Positions 33,351 through 41,426 of a stretch of 55,434 nucleotides of DNA are shown here, one piece after another. A program made the position numbers and the translations under genes. The stretch comes from Agreia sp. Leaf283 (GTDB lineage: Bacteria; Actinomycetota; Actinomycetes; Actinomycetales; Microbacteriaceae): the NCBI RefSeq assembly GCF_001422485.1, contig NZ_LMNF01000004.1:380377-435810 (forward strand). Reading direction: 5' to 3'. The notes under the pieces were generated by a model. That model searched no databases, had not been told where the DNA came from, and was given only the letters and a program-made list of their open reading frames with translations. Every line of letters starts with the position of its first letter. Position 1 is the first letter of the stretch.

Positions 33351-34268
33351 GTGAAGATCTTCGGGGCGAAGTCGGCGCGAGCCGGCTTAGACAAGGCCCC
33401 CTCGCCCCGCAACGCGCCACGCCATGTCGTGCTGCGCGTTCGCGGCGGCGCGCTTCAATTCGGCGAGCGGCGCCTGTGGCACGACCTCGACTTCGACGTG
33501 CGCGCGGGCGAGTTCATCGCCGTGCTCGGGGCCAACGGGTCGGGCAAGTCGAGCCTGCTGAAGGTCATCCTCGGCCAGCAGCAGCTCAGCGCCGGAACCA
33601 TGGCGTTCGAGGGGTCCCCGGTCACCCGGGGCAACCGCCGCATCGGATACATTCCGCAGCAGAAGCTCGCCGACGAGGGGGCCCCGCTCCGCGGACGCGA
33701 CCTGGTCGCCCTCGGCGTCGACGGCCACCGCTTCGGGCTTCCGCTGCCCCGGGCCGCGCGCCGCCGCGAGGTCGACGTCCTGCTCGAATCGGTCGGCGCA
33801 TCCGAGTTCGCGAATGTAGCCGTTTCGACCCTGTCGGGCGGCGAGCAGCAGCGTCTGCGTGTGGGGCAGGCGCTCGCGGGCGACCCCCGGCTGCTGCTCT
33901 GCGACGAGCCCCTGCTCTCGCTCGACCTCGCCCACCAGCGCGCCGTCTCCGAGCTCATCGACACGCACCGCCGGCAGCGCGACCTCGGCGTGCTGTTCGT
34001 GACCCACGACATCAACCCGGTCCTCGACATGGTCGACCGAGTGCTCTACCTGGCGGGCGGCTCCTTCCGCATCGGCACACCCGATGAGGTGCTGCGCAGC
34101 GAGGTGCTCTCCGAGCTCTACGGCTCGCCCGTCGACGTCATCCGCACGCGCGGCCGCGTGATCGTGGTCGGGGTTCCGGATGCGCACCACGGCCACGACG
34201 GGCACGTGCACCACGACGGCGACCACGTGCCGGATGCGCCCGGCTCGGGCGATGGGGTGCGGCGATGA
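33351..34268 (+). CDS. znuC: Zinc ABC transporter ATPase ZnuC with His-rich tail
   Basis: 305 aa from GTG 33351, 10 bp after znuA. Walker A GANGSGKSS, signature LSGGEQQR, Walker B LLCDEPLLSLD and switch His in FVTHDINPV. The N-terminus has an extra 25 residues of basic sequence. The last about 30 residues are His/Asp-rich (HHGHDGHVHHDGDH), a likely cytosolic zinc-binding tail that could buffer or sense incoming metal. The stop overlaps the znuB start (ATGA). Confidence 0.9.
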   Translation: MKIFGAKSARAGLDKAPSPRNAPRHVVLRVRGGALQFGERRLWHDLDFDVRAGEFIAVLGANGSGKSSLLKVILGQQQLSAGTMAFEGSPVTRGNRRIGYIPQQKLADEGAPLRGRDLVALGVDGHRFGLPLPRAARRREVDVLLESVGASEFANVAVSTLSGGEQQRLRVGQALAGDPRLLLCDEPLLSLDLAHQRAVSELIDTHRRQRDLGVLFVTHDINPVLDMVDRVLYLAGGSFRIGTPDEVLRSEVLSELYGSPVDVIRTRGRVIVVGVPDAHHGHDGHVHHDGDHVPDAPGSGDGVRR

Positions 34269-35155
34269 GCGACATCGACTGGGCCGACCTCTGGTCGCAG
34301 GTCTTCAACTTCACCGACTACGGCGAACTGCTCGTTCTGCTGCAGAACTCGATCATCGCCGGCGCCGTGCTCGGCATCGTCGGGGGACTCATCGGCGTGT
34401 TCGTGATGTCGAGGGACATGGCGTTCGCCGTGCACGGCATCAGCGAGCTGTCGTTCGCGGGCGCGTCCGCCGGCCTGCTTTTCGGAGTCGGCGTCGTCGA
34501 GGGCTCTCTCGTGGGGTCGATCGTGGCCGCTCTGATCATCGGCTTCCTCGGCGCGAAGTCGCGCGATCGCAACTCGATCATCGCCGTGCTGATGCCCTTC
34601 GGGCTCGGCCTCGGCATCCTGTGCCTCGCCCTCTATCCGGGTCGCAGCGCCAACAAGTTCGGGCTGCTCACCGGCCAGATCGTCGCGGTCGACGACCCCC
34701 GGCTGAACTCGCTCATCGCCATCTCGATCGTCGTCGTGATCGGCCTGCTCGTCGTGTGGCGCCCGCTCACCTTCGCCAGCGTCGACGCCGATGTGGCCTC
34801 GGCGCGGGGGGTGCCGGTGCGCACGCTCTCCATCGTCTTCATGCTGCTGCTCGGCCTTGCGGTCGCCGTGTCGGTTCAGGTCGTCGGCTCGCTGCTGGTG
34901 CTGTCGATCCTGGTCACGCCCGCCGCCGCCGCCCTGCGGGTGTCGTCGTCGCCGATCGTCGTTCCCCTCCTCAGCATGCTCTTCGCCGTGCTCTCGCTCG
35001 TGGGCGGAATCATGCTCGCGCTCGGCGGATCGGTGCCGATCAGTCCCTACGTCACCACCATCTCGTTCGCCATCTACGTGGTCTGCCGCATCATCGCGGC
35101 GTCGCGTGCGCGACGGGGCGTCTCGGGTCGACGGCTGGTGGCTCTGGATGCCTAG
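34265..35155 (+). CDS. znuB: Zinc ABC transporter permease ZnuB
   Basis: 296 aa. About eight hydrophobic helices in the ABC-3 family layout, with VFVMSRDMAFAVHGISELSF near the start, RGVPVRTLSI in the coupling region and QVVGSLLVLSILVTPAAAAL toward the end. It forms the membrane channel with ZnuA and ZnuC. zur follows 66 bp later. Confidence 0.9.
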   Translation: MSDIDWADLWSQVFNFTDYGELLVLLQNSIIAGAVLGIVGGLIGVFVMSRDMAFAVHGISELSFAGASAGLLFGVGVVEGSLVGSIVAALIIGFLGAKSRDRNSIIAVLMPFGLGLGILCLALYPGRSANKFGLLTGQIVAVDDPRLNSLIAISIVVVIGLLVVWRPLTFASVDADVASARGVPVRTLSIVFMLLLGLAVAVSVQVVGSLLVLSILVTPAAAALRVSSSPIVVPLLSMLFAVLSLVGGIMLALGGSVPISPYVTTISFAIYVVCRIIAASRARRGVSGRRLVALDA

Positions 35156-35221
35156 GCGAAGCACAGCGACACCGGTTACGGTTGAGGGGATTTCGGCCGC
35201 ACATGGCCTCGGAGGTAGATC

Positions 35222-35620
35222 ATGGTCGTGAAGCGCAACACCTGGCAGCGCGAGGCGGTGCGTGCTGCACTCGGCACCCAGATCGGCTTCGTCAGTGCAC
35301 AGGGGCTCCACTCCAATCTGCATTCCAGCGGATCGCACATCGGACTGGCCACGGTCTATCGCGCGCTCGCCGACCTGGCCAATGAGGGCGAAGCCGATTC
35401 GCTGCAGTCACCCGACGGCGAGAGCCTCTACCGGGCATGCAGCACCGGGCACCACCATCACCTCATCTGTCGGAGCTGCGGCCTCACGGTCGAGATCGAG
35501 GCCGACGAGGTCGAGTCGTGGGCTCGAAAGACCGCAGCGCTGCACGGCTTCTCACGCCCCGAGCACGTGGTCGACATCTTCGGCTTCTGCAACTCGTGCG
35601 TTCCCACGCCCGCCGGCTGA
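35222..35620 (+). CDS. zur: Fur-family regulator, Zur
   Basis: 132 aa from ATG 35222, with GGAGG 6 bp upstream. The winged helix contains [19 protein letters not shown]. Structural zinc cysteines are complete: Cys83/Cys86 (CRSC) and Cys123/Cys126 (CNSC). A His run (GHHHHLIC) supplies sensory ligands, as in Fur-type proteins. Location beside znuABC and the Zur box upstream support the name Zur over Fur. Confidence 0.88.
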   Translation: MVVKRNTWQREAVRAALGTQIGFVSAQGLHSNLHSSGSHIGLATVYRALADLANEGEADSLQSPDGESLYRACSTGHHHHLICRSCGLTVEIEADEVESWARKTAALHGFSRPEHVVDIFGFCNSCVPTPAG

Positions 35621-35638
35621 ACCCGCGCACCCGCGTAC

Positions 35639-35667
35639 TTGCGCGCATCCGGCCGGTCGCCTAAACT
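35639..35667 (+). promoter_or_regulatory. Promoter candidate of the rpmB-rpmG-rpsN unit
   Basis: TTGCGC (35639-35644) and TAAACT (35662-35667) are separated by 17 bp, a good fit for a housekeeping sigma-A-type promoter. Transcription would begin near 35674, giving a leader of about 135 nt. Confidence 0.5.
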
Positions 35668-35673
35668 CGGTAG

Positions 35674-35807
35674 CTGGTCGAGTGGCATCTCCACTCGCAT
35701 GTACACAAACCCCCACTGATTCATTCGGGGGCGTCGTGTGCCGACAAGCAATCTTGGGTAGAACGCGCGGGCAACTGCGTTTTTCTACGGTAACTATGGA
35801 GGAAATC
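35674..35807 (+). promoter_or_regulatory. Structured mRNA leader of rpmB
   Basis: Three stem-loops can be drawn: CGAGTGG/CCACTCG (35679-35697), CCCCC/GGGGG (35710-35731), and GTAGAACGC paired with GCG and TTCTAC (35758-35788), the last ending 10 bp before the ribosome-binding site (GGAGG at 35798). Such a leader could bind an r-protein and mediate autoregulation; I see no Zur box in it. Confidence 0.4.
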
Positions 35808-36044
35808 ATGGCAGCAACCTGCCAGGTGACCGGCGCCATTCCCGGCTTCGGACACAACATCTCGCACTCGCACCGTCGCACCAAGCGTCGGTTCGACCCG
35901 AACATCCAGAAGAAGACGTACTACGTTCCGTCGCTTCGTCGCAACGTGACCCTGCAGCTCAGCACCAAGGGCATCAAGGTCATCGACGCACGCGGCATCG
36001 AGAGCGTTGTCAAGGATCTTCTCGCCCGTGGGGAGAAAATCTAA
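35808..36044 (+). CDS. rpmB: Ribosomal protein L28, zinc-free form
   Basis: 78 aa from ATG 35808 with GGAGG upstream. Typical L28 sequence ([20 protein letters not shown], then [17 protein letters not shown]). Only one cysteine remains, so this is the C-minus type that needs no zinc. Such paralogs often replace zinc-binding copies under zinc shortage; the neighbouring znuABC-zur genes agree with that, although in this family they may be the only copies. The stop overlaps the rpmG start. Confidence 0.93.
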   Translation: MAATCQVTGAIPGFGHNISHSHRRTKRRFDPNIQKKTYYVPSLRRNVTLQLSTKGIKVIDARGIESVVKDLLARGEKI

Positions 36045-36211
36045 TGGCCAAGTCACAGGACGTTCGTCCGATCATCAAGCTGCGTTCGACGGCAGGCACG
36101 GGTTACACCTATGTCACCAAGAAGAACCGCCGCAACAACCCCGACCGCCTCGTGCTCAAGAAGTACGACCCGGTCATCCGCCAGCACGTCGATTTCCGGG
36201 AGGAGAGGTAA
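36044..36211 (+). CDS. rpmG: Ribosomal protein L33, zinc-free form
   Basis: 55 aa (start ATG 36044, stop 36209-36211). The sequence starts [20 protein letters not shown] and continues with [20 protein letters not shown]. There are no cysteines, so it lacks the zinc ribbon of C-plus L33. The start shares one base with the rpmB stop, and rpsN begins 3 bp after the stop, so all three are co-translated. Confidence 0.93.
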   Translation: MAKSQDVRPIIKLRSTAGTGYTYVTKKNRRNNPDRLVLKKYDPVIRQHVDFREER

Positions 36212-36214
36212 CAC

Positions 36215-36520
36215 ATGGCCAAGAAGAGCATGATCGCAAAGAACGAGCAGCGTAAAGTCATCGTCGCTCGCTACAACACCAAGCGCCTTGAGCTGAAGAA
36301 GGCCCTCGTCAGCCCGACGTCGACCGACGCCGAGCGCGAGGCCGCCCGCCTCGGCCTGCAGAAGCTGCCCAAGAACGCCTCACCGGTGCGCGTGCGCAGC
36401 CGTGACGCGGTCGACGGCCGCCCCCGTGGTGTGCTCACGAAGTTCGGCATCAGCCGTGTTCGCTTCCGTGACATGGCTCACCGCGGCGAGCTGCCCGGCA
36501 TCACGAAGAGCTCCTGGTAG
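36215..36520 (+). CDS. rpsN: Ribosomal protein S14, long zinc-free form
   Basis: 101 aa, the length of the long C-minus S14, against about 61 aa for the zinc-binding type. Cysteine-free, with characteristic [20 protein letters not shown] and a C-terminus ending LPGITKSSW. It ends the unit and is followed at 30 bp by a strong terminator. Confidence 0.93.
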   Translation: MAKKSMIAKNEQRKVIVARYNTKRLELKKALVSPTSTDAEREAARLGLQKLPKNASPVRVRSRDAVDGRPRGVLTKFGISRVRFRDMAHRGELPGITKSSW

Positions 36521-36549
36521 TCCGGCAGTTCTGATCTGAGCATCCAGAA

Positions 36550-36583
36550 AAGGATGCCGACCCACGGGTCGGCATCCTTTTTT
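36550..36583 (+). terminator. Rho-independent terminator after rpsN
   Basis: AAGGATGCCGACCC (36550-36563) pairs with GGGTCGGCATCCTT (36566-36579), a 14-bp perfect stem with a tiny loop followed by a T run. It is the clearest terminator in the window. Confidence 0.92.
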
Positions 36584-36752
36584 GCGTTTCAGGGGTGCCG
36601 GATGCCCCGCGAGGCGCGGTAATCCGCGAAATCCCGGCGATCTCTGATACATTCGTCACGGTCGAACAGACCAGACGTGTGGCCTACTCAAGGTTTCCAC
36701 CGTTTCGTTTCTAGAGCTGCTTCGCGCAGCACAAGGTCCGAGGAGGACACCC

Positions 36753-37040
36753 ATGGCTGATAAGTCACTCAACAAGACCGAGCTCGTCGCTCAGGTCGCC
36801 GCTGCATCCGGCCAGACGCAGTCCGCTGTCAACGAGGTTCTCGACGCTCTCTTCGCGACGCTCGCGGAGTCGGTCGGCAACGACGTCAAGGTCACGATCC
36901 CGGGATGGCTCGCTGTCGAGCGCACCTCGCGTGCAGCCCGCGCCGGCCGCAACCCGCAGACGGGTGAGGCCATCCAGATCGCCGCCGGTCACTCGGTCAA
37001 GATCTCCGCTGGCTCGAAGCTCAAGGCTGCCGCCAAGTAG
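36753..37040 (+). CDS. hup: HU-type DNA-binding protein
   Basis: 95 aa from ATG 36753, with GAGGAGG upstream. It is a standard HU/IHF-fold protein: LNKTELVAQVAAASGQTQSA, VTIPGWLAVERTSRAARAGR (DNA-binding arm with RNPQTGE), and a basic C-terminus. HU bends and compacts DNA as a dimer. It has its own transcript: the rpsN terminator precedes it and a GC-rich hairpin follows. Confidence 0.94.
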   Translation: MADKSLNKTELVAQVAAASGQTQSAVNEVLDALFATLAESVGNDVKVTIPGWLAVERTSRAARAGRNPQTGEAIQIAAGHSVKISAGSKLKAAAK

Positions 37041-37057
37041 TCTTTTCGAATCTTCAT

Positions 37058-37094
37058 CCTCAGGGGTGTCCGCGCTACGCGGGCGCCCCTGAGG
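37058..37094 (+). terminator. Hairpin after hup
   Basis: CCTCAGGGG and CCCCTGAGG form the outer stem, with an inner GTCCGCG/CGCGGGC stem around a TA loop. Only a short T run (GCGTTT) follows, so termination may be partial. Confidence 0.72.
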
Positions 37095-37392
37095 CGTTTA
37101 ACGGCGGCCCCGTTCCCTGAGCTTGTCGAAGGGGCCGACCGCGACTCGGCGGAGAAGCACCTTTGATCACTCGGGAGGATGCGTTTGCGCCGACTCGATA
37201 GGACGTGAGGAATCCACTCGACGCGAAGGCGTCCATACTCTGTCAGATGGGTGCTTTCGCGCCGACTGGATCGGGCACGCGACAGGCTCGACGAACGGAC
37301 ACCCCGTTCCCTGAGCTTGTCGAAGGGGCTCCGTCTCGACAGGCTCGACGAACGGCACAGGCTCGACGGGCGGGCCGGCTCGACGAGCGGGG
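37095..37392. repeat. Non-coding stretch with family B repeats
   Basis: About 300 bp without a gene. Family B copies occur at 37111-37134 and 37305-37327 (CGTTCCCTGAGCTTGTCGAAGGG). Diverged copies with GACAGGCTCGACGAACGG occur around 37281-37298 and 37338-37355. Between them an imperfect direct repeat of about 25 bp shares TTTGCGCCGACTCGAT and TTCGCGCCGACTGGAT. No promoter stands out. Confidence 0.7.
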
Positions 37393-38142
37393 TCAGCGGG
37401 CGAGCGGGCGGCGCGGGCGCAGCGGCGTGCGGGGTGCAGACGTGGATGCGGCACCGGATGCCCGGGCCGGCGACGCGGGCGTGCGCCGGACCGGGTCGGC
37501 CGCGTCGACCGCCGCCTCCTGCGGCGCGAAGCTCTCGACGCGCGCGAGCGCCGCATCGAGCGCCGCCTCGAGCGGGGTCGTCTCCTCGTGGACCCGCGAG
37601 ATGAGCAGCCCTCCCTGGAGCGCGGCGAGCAGGCCGGCGGCGAGGGAGTCGGGATCGGCGTCCGATCGCAGCGCACCGGATGCGCGCATCGCCACCAGGC
37701 CCGCTCGAACCGGGGCGAGCCAGAGCCCGAATCCGTCGACGAGCCCGGCACGGGCATCCGGATCGGTGTCGACGAGCTCGCTGGCGAGCGACCCGAGCGG
37801 CGACCAGCCGTGGAACCCCCGCGTGCCCGCATGCTCGACCACCCCGTCGCGCCAGGCGTGCAGCGACTCGATGCTGTCGAGCGCCGCGAGCTGCGGCTGC
37901 TGCTCGACAGCGACGGCCGCCTCGTGCGCCACGACTGCGCGCATCAGCTCGTTCTTGTCTGAGAAGTAGTGATACAGCTGCGAGGCGCTGACCTGGGCCT
38001 CGGCCCTGACCTCGTCGATGCTGGTGCGCGCGGCGCCGCGCTGCCGAACGAGGGCGGCGGCGGCCTCCACGATGCGGGCGCGGGTCGCTGCTCCCTTCGC
38101 GGTGAGTGCGGGGCGTCGGGCGGGCATCGTCGCAGTGCTCAT
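37393..38142 (-). CDS. TetR-family transcriptional regulator
   Basis: 249 aa from ATG 38142. The helix-turn-helix is TSIDEVRAEAQVSASQLYHY, followed by FSDKNELMRAVVAHEAAVA and a ligand domain that contains GFHGWSPLGSLASELVD. The last about 45 residues are unlike the family: Ala/Pro/Arg/Ser-rich, ending PLRPRRPLAR. This tail borders the repeat-filled gap and may be an extension caused by loss of the original stop. Target unknown; it is divergent from the CopD-CtaG gene (111 bp). Confidence 0.85.
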   Translation of the reverse strand: MSTATMPARRPALTAKGAATRARIVEAAAALVRQRGAARTSIDEVRAEAQVSASQLYHYFSDKNELMRAVVAHEAAVAVEQQPQLAALDSIESLHAWRDGVVEHAGTRGFHGWSPLGSLASELVDTDPDARAGLVDGFGLWLAPVRAGLVAMRASGALRSDADPDSLAAGLLAALQGGLLISRVHEETTPLEAALDAALARVESFAPQEAAVDAADPVRRTPASPARASGAASTSAPRTPLRPRRPLAR

Positions 38143-38253
38143 GGGCGCTGAGTCTAGGTCGAGTGGAATAGGGCCTCCAGTTCCCACGCCGAGGTGTGCC
38201 CGACCGAGCGCAGACCGGGCCGTGCGCTCAGGAATGCCGCGTAAAGTTGACGG

Positions 38254-40212
38254 GTGCCGAGAGTTGTTCGAACCGTAGGTCCCGCCGTTCTCCTGGCGGT
38301 CGCTTTCGTGATGCTTCTCGTCGGTCTGCGCATCGCCGGTGGGGCGGATGCGCAACTCCTGCAGGATCCCGGCCCCGTGGTGCGCTACGGCATCCCGGTC
38401 ACCAAGATGATCGTGAACCTCGGTGCCGCCGGCGTTCTCGGCGCCCTCGTTCTGGCGGTCTTCGCCCTGCGCTCGGACAAGCCCGAGTTCACCCGCGCGC
38501 TCGACGTCGCGGCAGGCTCGGCCGCCGTGCTCACCGTGGCGTCCGCGGCCACGGGCTTCCTCACGTTCCTGCAGCTCACCGTCAAGTCGGTGCGGTTCGA
38601 CAACTCCTACGGCGAGCTGCTCGGGCAGTTCCTGACCCAGGTCGAGATCGGGCAGGCCTGGCTGATCACCACCCTCATCGCGGCCGCCGTCACGGTGCTC
38701 TGCTTCGCGGTGCGCAATGTCACCGCCCTGGTCTTCGTCGGCGTGCTCGCCGTGGTGATGCTCGTGCCCATGGCGCAGCAGGGCCACGCCGCCGGAACGA
38801 CCGGCCACGACGCCGCCATCACCGCGCTCGGGCTGCACCTGGTCTTCGCAGCGGTCTGGCTCGGCGGACTGCTCGTGCTTGTGATCATCTCGCCCCAGCT
38901 CGACAACGACCGCATGCTCTCGGTCATCTCGCGATACTCGACCGTCGCGCTCGTCTGCTTCATCGTGGTCGCGGCATCCGGCTACGTCAGCGCCGAGCTG
39001 CGCATCGGAAGCCTCGACAGGCTGCTCACGCCTTACGGCCTGCTCGTACTGGTGAAGGTCGGAGCCCTGATCGCGCTGGGCGTCTTCGGCGCGGCCTACC
39101 GGCGGTCGCTCATCCGTCGTCTTGCCGAGACGAGCCGTCGCTACTTCTTCTGGAAGATCGCGGTCGTCGAGCTCGCGTTCATGGGAATCGCGTCGGGTGC
39201 CGCCGCCGCACTCGGTCGCTCGGCCCCGCCGGTCGACGATGCCATCCCGGCGGTGCAGACGCCCGCGCAGATCCTCACCGGCGAGCAGCTTCCGCCCGAG
39301 CTCGAGCTCTCCCGCTACTTCACCGAGTGGAACTTCGACCTGCTCTGGATTCTGCTGTGCGGCTTCGGCATCGTCTTCTACCTCGCCGGCGTGCGTCGCC
39401 TGCGCAAGCGCGGAGACAAGTGGCCCATCCACCGCAGCGTGCTCTGGGTGGCGGGCATGCTGCTGCTGTTCTATGTGACCAACGGCGGCATCAACGTCTA
39501 CGAGAAGTACCTCTTCAGCATGCACATGCTCGGGCACATGACCCTGAGCATGATGGTGCCGCTGCTGCTCGTGCCCGCTGCTCCGATCACGCTCATCATG
39601 CGCGCCGTCGCCAAGCGCCAAGACGGAACGCGGGGCGGTCGCGAGTGGGTGCTGCTCGCGGTGCACTCGAAGATCGGGTCGTTCCTCGCCAATCCCATCG
39701 TGGCCGCACTGCTGTTCGCCGGCAGCCTCTGGGTCTTCTACTACTCGCCGCTGTTCCGCTGGGCGACCGTCGACCACATCGGCCACGAGTGGATGATCGC
39801 TCACTTCCTCATCACCGGCTACCTGCTCGTGCAGGCGCTCATCGGCGTCGACCCCGTGCCCTACCGCTTCCCCTACCCGTTCCGACTCCTGCTGCTGCTC
39901 GCGGTCATGGCGTTCCACGCCTTCTTCGGGCTCGCCATGATGACCGGCAACGGGCTGCTGCTCGCCGACTGGTACGGCGCGATGGGCCGCCCGTGGGGCG
40001 TGAGCGCCATCGAGGACCAGCAGGCCGGAGGCGGAATCGCCTGGAGCGTCGGCGAGATCCCCACGGTGATCCTTGCGATCGCCGTCGCCATCCAGTGGAG
40101 TAAGCAGGACAAGAAGGAGACCACGCGGCGCGACCGCACGGCCGACCGCACGAACGAGGCGGAGCTCGGCGAGTACAACGCGATGCTCGAGCGCCTCAAC
40201 GCCCGCCGCTGA
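38254..40212 (+). CDS. CopD-CtaG fusion, copper handling and cytochrome oxidase assembly
   Basis: 652 aa from GTG 38254. The N-terminal half has about nine membrane helices and includes a CopD-type domain (HAAGTTGHDAAI, HLVFAAVWLGGLLVL). The C-terminal half, from about 350, is the Caa3-type oxidase assembly domain, with YFTEWNFDLLW, INVYEKYLFSMHMLGHMTLS and AFHAFFGLAMMTGN. Conserved Met and His residues face the membrane and probably carry copper. The fusion is common in actinobacteria. The tail is cytosolic and charged. Family B repeats follow the stop. Confidence 0.88.
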   Translation: MPRVVRTVGPAVLLAVAFVMLLVGLRIAGGADAQLLQDPGPVVRYGIPVTKMIVNLGAAGVLGALVLAVFALRSDKPEFTRALDVAAGSAAVLTVASAATGFLTFLQLTVKSVRFDNSYGELLGQFLTQVEIGQAWLITTLIAAAVTVLCFAVRNVTALVFVGVLAVVMLVPMAQQGHAAGTTGHDAAITALGLHLVFAAVWLGGLLVLVIISPQLDNDRMLSVISRYSTVALVCFIVVAASGYVSAELRIGSLDRLLTPYGLLVLVKVGALIALGVFGAAYRRSLIRRLAETSRRYFFWKIAVVELAFMGIASGAAAALGRSAPPVDDAIPAVQTPAQILTGEQLPPELELSRYFTEWNFDLLWILLCGFGIVFYLAGVRRLRKRGDKWPIHRSVLWVAGMLLLFYVTNGGINVYEKYLFSMHMLGHMTLSMMVPLLLVPAAPITLIMRAVAKRQDGTRGGREWVLLAVHSKIGSFLANPIVAALLFAGSLWVFYYSPLFRWATVDHIGHEWMIAHFLITGYLLVQALIGVDPVPYRFPYPFRLLLLLAVMAFHAFFGLAMMTGNGLLLADWYGAMGRPWGVSAIEDQQAGGGIAWSVGEIPTVILAIAVAIQWSKQDKKETTRRDRTADRTNEAELGEYNAMLERLNARR

Positions 40213-40221
40213 CGCGCGGCT

Positions 40222-40272
40222 CCGTTCCCTGAGCCTGTCGAAGGGCCCTGTCGAAGGGCCCTGTCGAAGGGC
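40222..40272. repeat. Family B repeat with triplicated half
   Basis: One full CGTTCCCTGAGCCTGTCGAAGGG is followed by two extra 16-bp units of CCCTGTCGAAGGG type, so the right half is present three times in a row. It lies between the stops of two convergent genes. Confidence 0.8.
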
Positions 40273-40281
40273 CGGGCGCTG

Positions 40282-41325
40282 CTACGTGCGCGCCGCGAAG
40301 GTGATCGCGCCCGCGTCGTCGAGCGAGATCGCGTAGTCGAGAGAGAACGGGATGTCCTCGCTCAGGGCCGACACCGTTCCATCGAAGAGCGACTTCACCT
40401 GAACGTCGATGTGTGCGATCCCGGCGTTGGCTGCCAGCAGCCACGACGACGGGCCCGCCACGACCTTGACCTGCGGATACTCCACGATCGACCAGCTCGG
40501 ATCTCCCTCGATGCGGTCGGTGATGCCCTTCGAGAACGGGCAGCCCACGGGATACAGCACCTTCTGAGTGGCGCACTCGTCGAGAAACGAGGTGAGGCGG
40601 TCTGCGACGACCTGGGAGAAGAGCTCATTGGGCACGGCCTTGACGATGCCGCTCTCTGTTTCGCCGGGCGACGGGAGGGAAACCGCGACGGTGTCGCTCG
40701 TGAGGTAGTGGGAGTCGTGCGAGAGAACCACAAGCGACGGCACGAGCACGGTGTACCGGGCCCCCGCGCCGAAGGCGCCCTTTCCGGCCCCGAGATCGGA
40801 TGCGTCTAGCTCGCCGGTTCCGACCGTCACGCTGGTCGTGTTGGTCACCGCGAGCGAGAGCGTGGCGACGGGGGATTCCTTGAAACGCCACTGGCTGAAG
40901 ACGCCGTAGCTCGTTCCGCCGCGCTCGACCACGAACTCGCTCTGGGTGCGTGCCGACTGCCGGTCCGCGCCCTGCAGCGTATAGCTCACGGTGACCCGGT
41001 GAACACCGGACCCCAGATCGCTGTCGTCGGTGACGCGAATGTCGCTGATCGTCGAGAGGGTGTTGCGCTTCAGCAGCGCCGCACCCGCCGAGTCGGGGGT
41101 GAGGTCGTCGGGCAGCTCGACTCCGGGCATGCCGAGGGCGCCGTCGACGTCGCGGGCGCCGAGCGTCTGCAGGTAGGTGATGACGAATCCGCTCGAGCCG
41201 AACACCGTGAGATTGAGCGCCAGCACGCCGGCGGCGAACACCCCGACGAGCAGCAGCACCGCGCCGCACCAGGCCAACGCGACCTGCGCGGGAGACGTGC
41301 GTCTCTTCTGCACACGCACATCCAT
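40282..41325 (-). CDS. Membrane-anchored unknown protein
   Basis: 347 aa. One membrane helix near the N-terminus (about 15-40, ALAWCGAVLLLVGVFAAGVL) preceded by basic residues, so the bulk is extracytoplasmic. The rest is beta-rich, with two cysteines (DECATQKVLYPVGCPF) that could form a disulfide. The layout is that of conserved actinobacterial membrane-anchored proteins of unknown role; I cannot name a family. It is divergent from the helicase gene. Confidence 0.68.
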   Translation of the reverse strand: MDVRVQKRRTSPAQVALAWCGAVLLLVGVFAAGVLALNLTVFGSSGFVITYLQTLGARDVDGALGMPGVELPDDLTPDSAGAALLKRNTLSTISDIRVTDDSDLGSGVHRVTVSYTLQGADRQSARTQSEFVVERGGTSYGVFSQWRFKESPVATLSLAVTNTTSVTVGTGELDASDLGAGKGAFGAGARYTVLVPSLVVLSHDSHYLTSDTVAVSLPSPGETESGIVKAVPNELFSQVVADRLTSFLDECATQKVLYPVGCPFSKGITDRIEGDPSWSIVEYPQVKVVAGPSSWLLAANAGIAHIDVQVKSLFDGTVSALSEDIPFSLDYAISLDDAGAITFAART

Positions 41326-41426
41326 GGGGTCAGTCTAGGCAATGCCGCCGGGCGCCGGCCGTGCCGGGTGACGCGCCCGGTAGATTGGATGCGCCCCTCG
41401 TCGCCGTGCACAGAAAGTCCTCCCGC

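Noticed and set aside
37393-39918. 841-codon minus-strand frame
   Set aside because: Only its last 249 codons form the TetR gene; the rest is antisense to CopD-CtaG.
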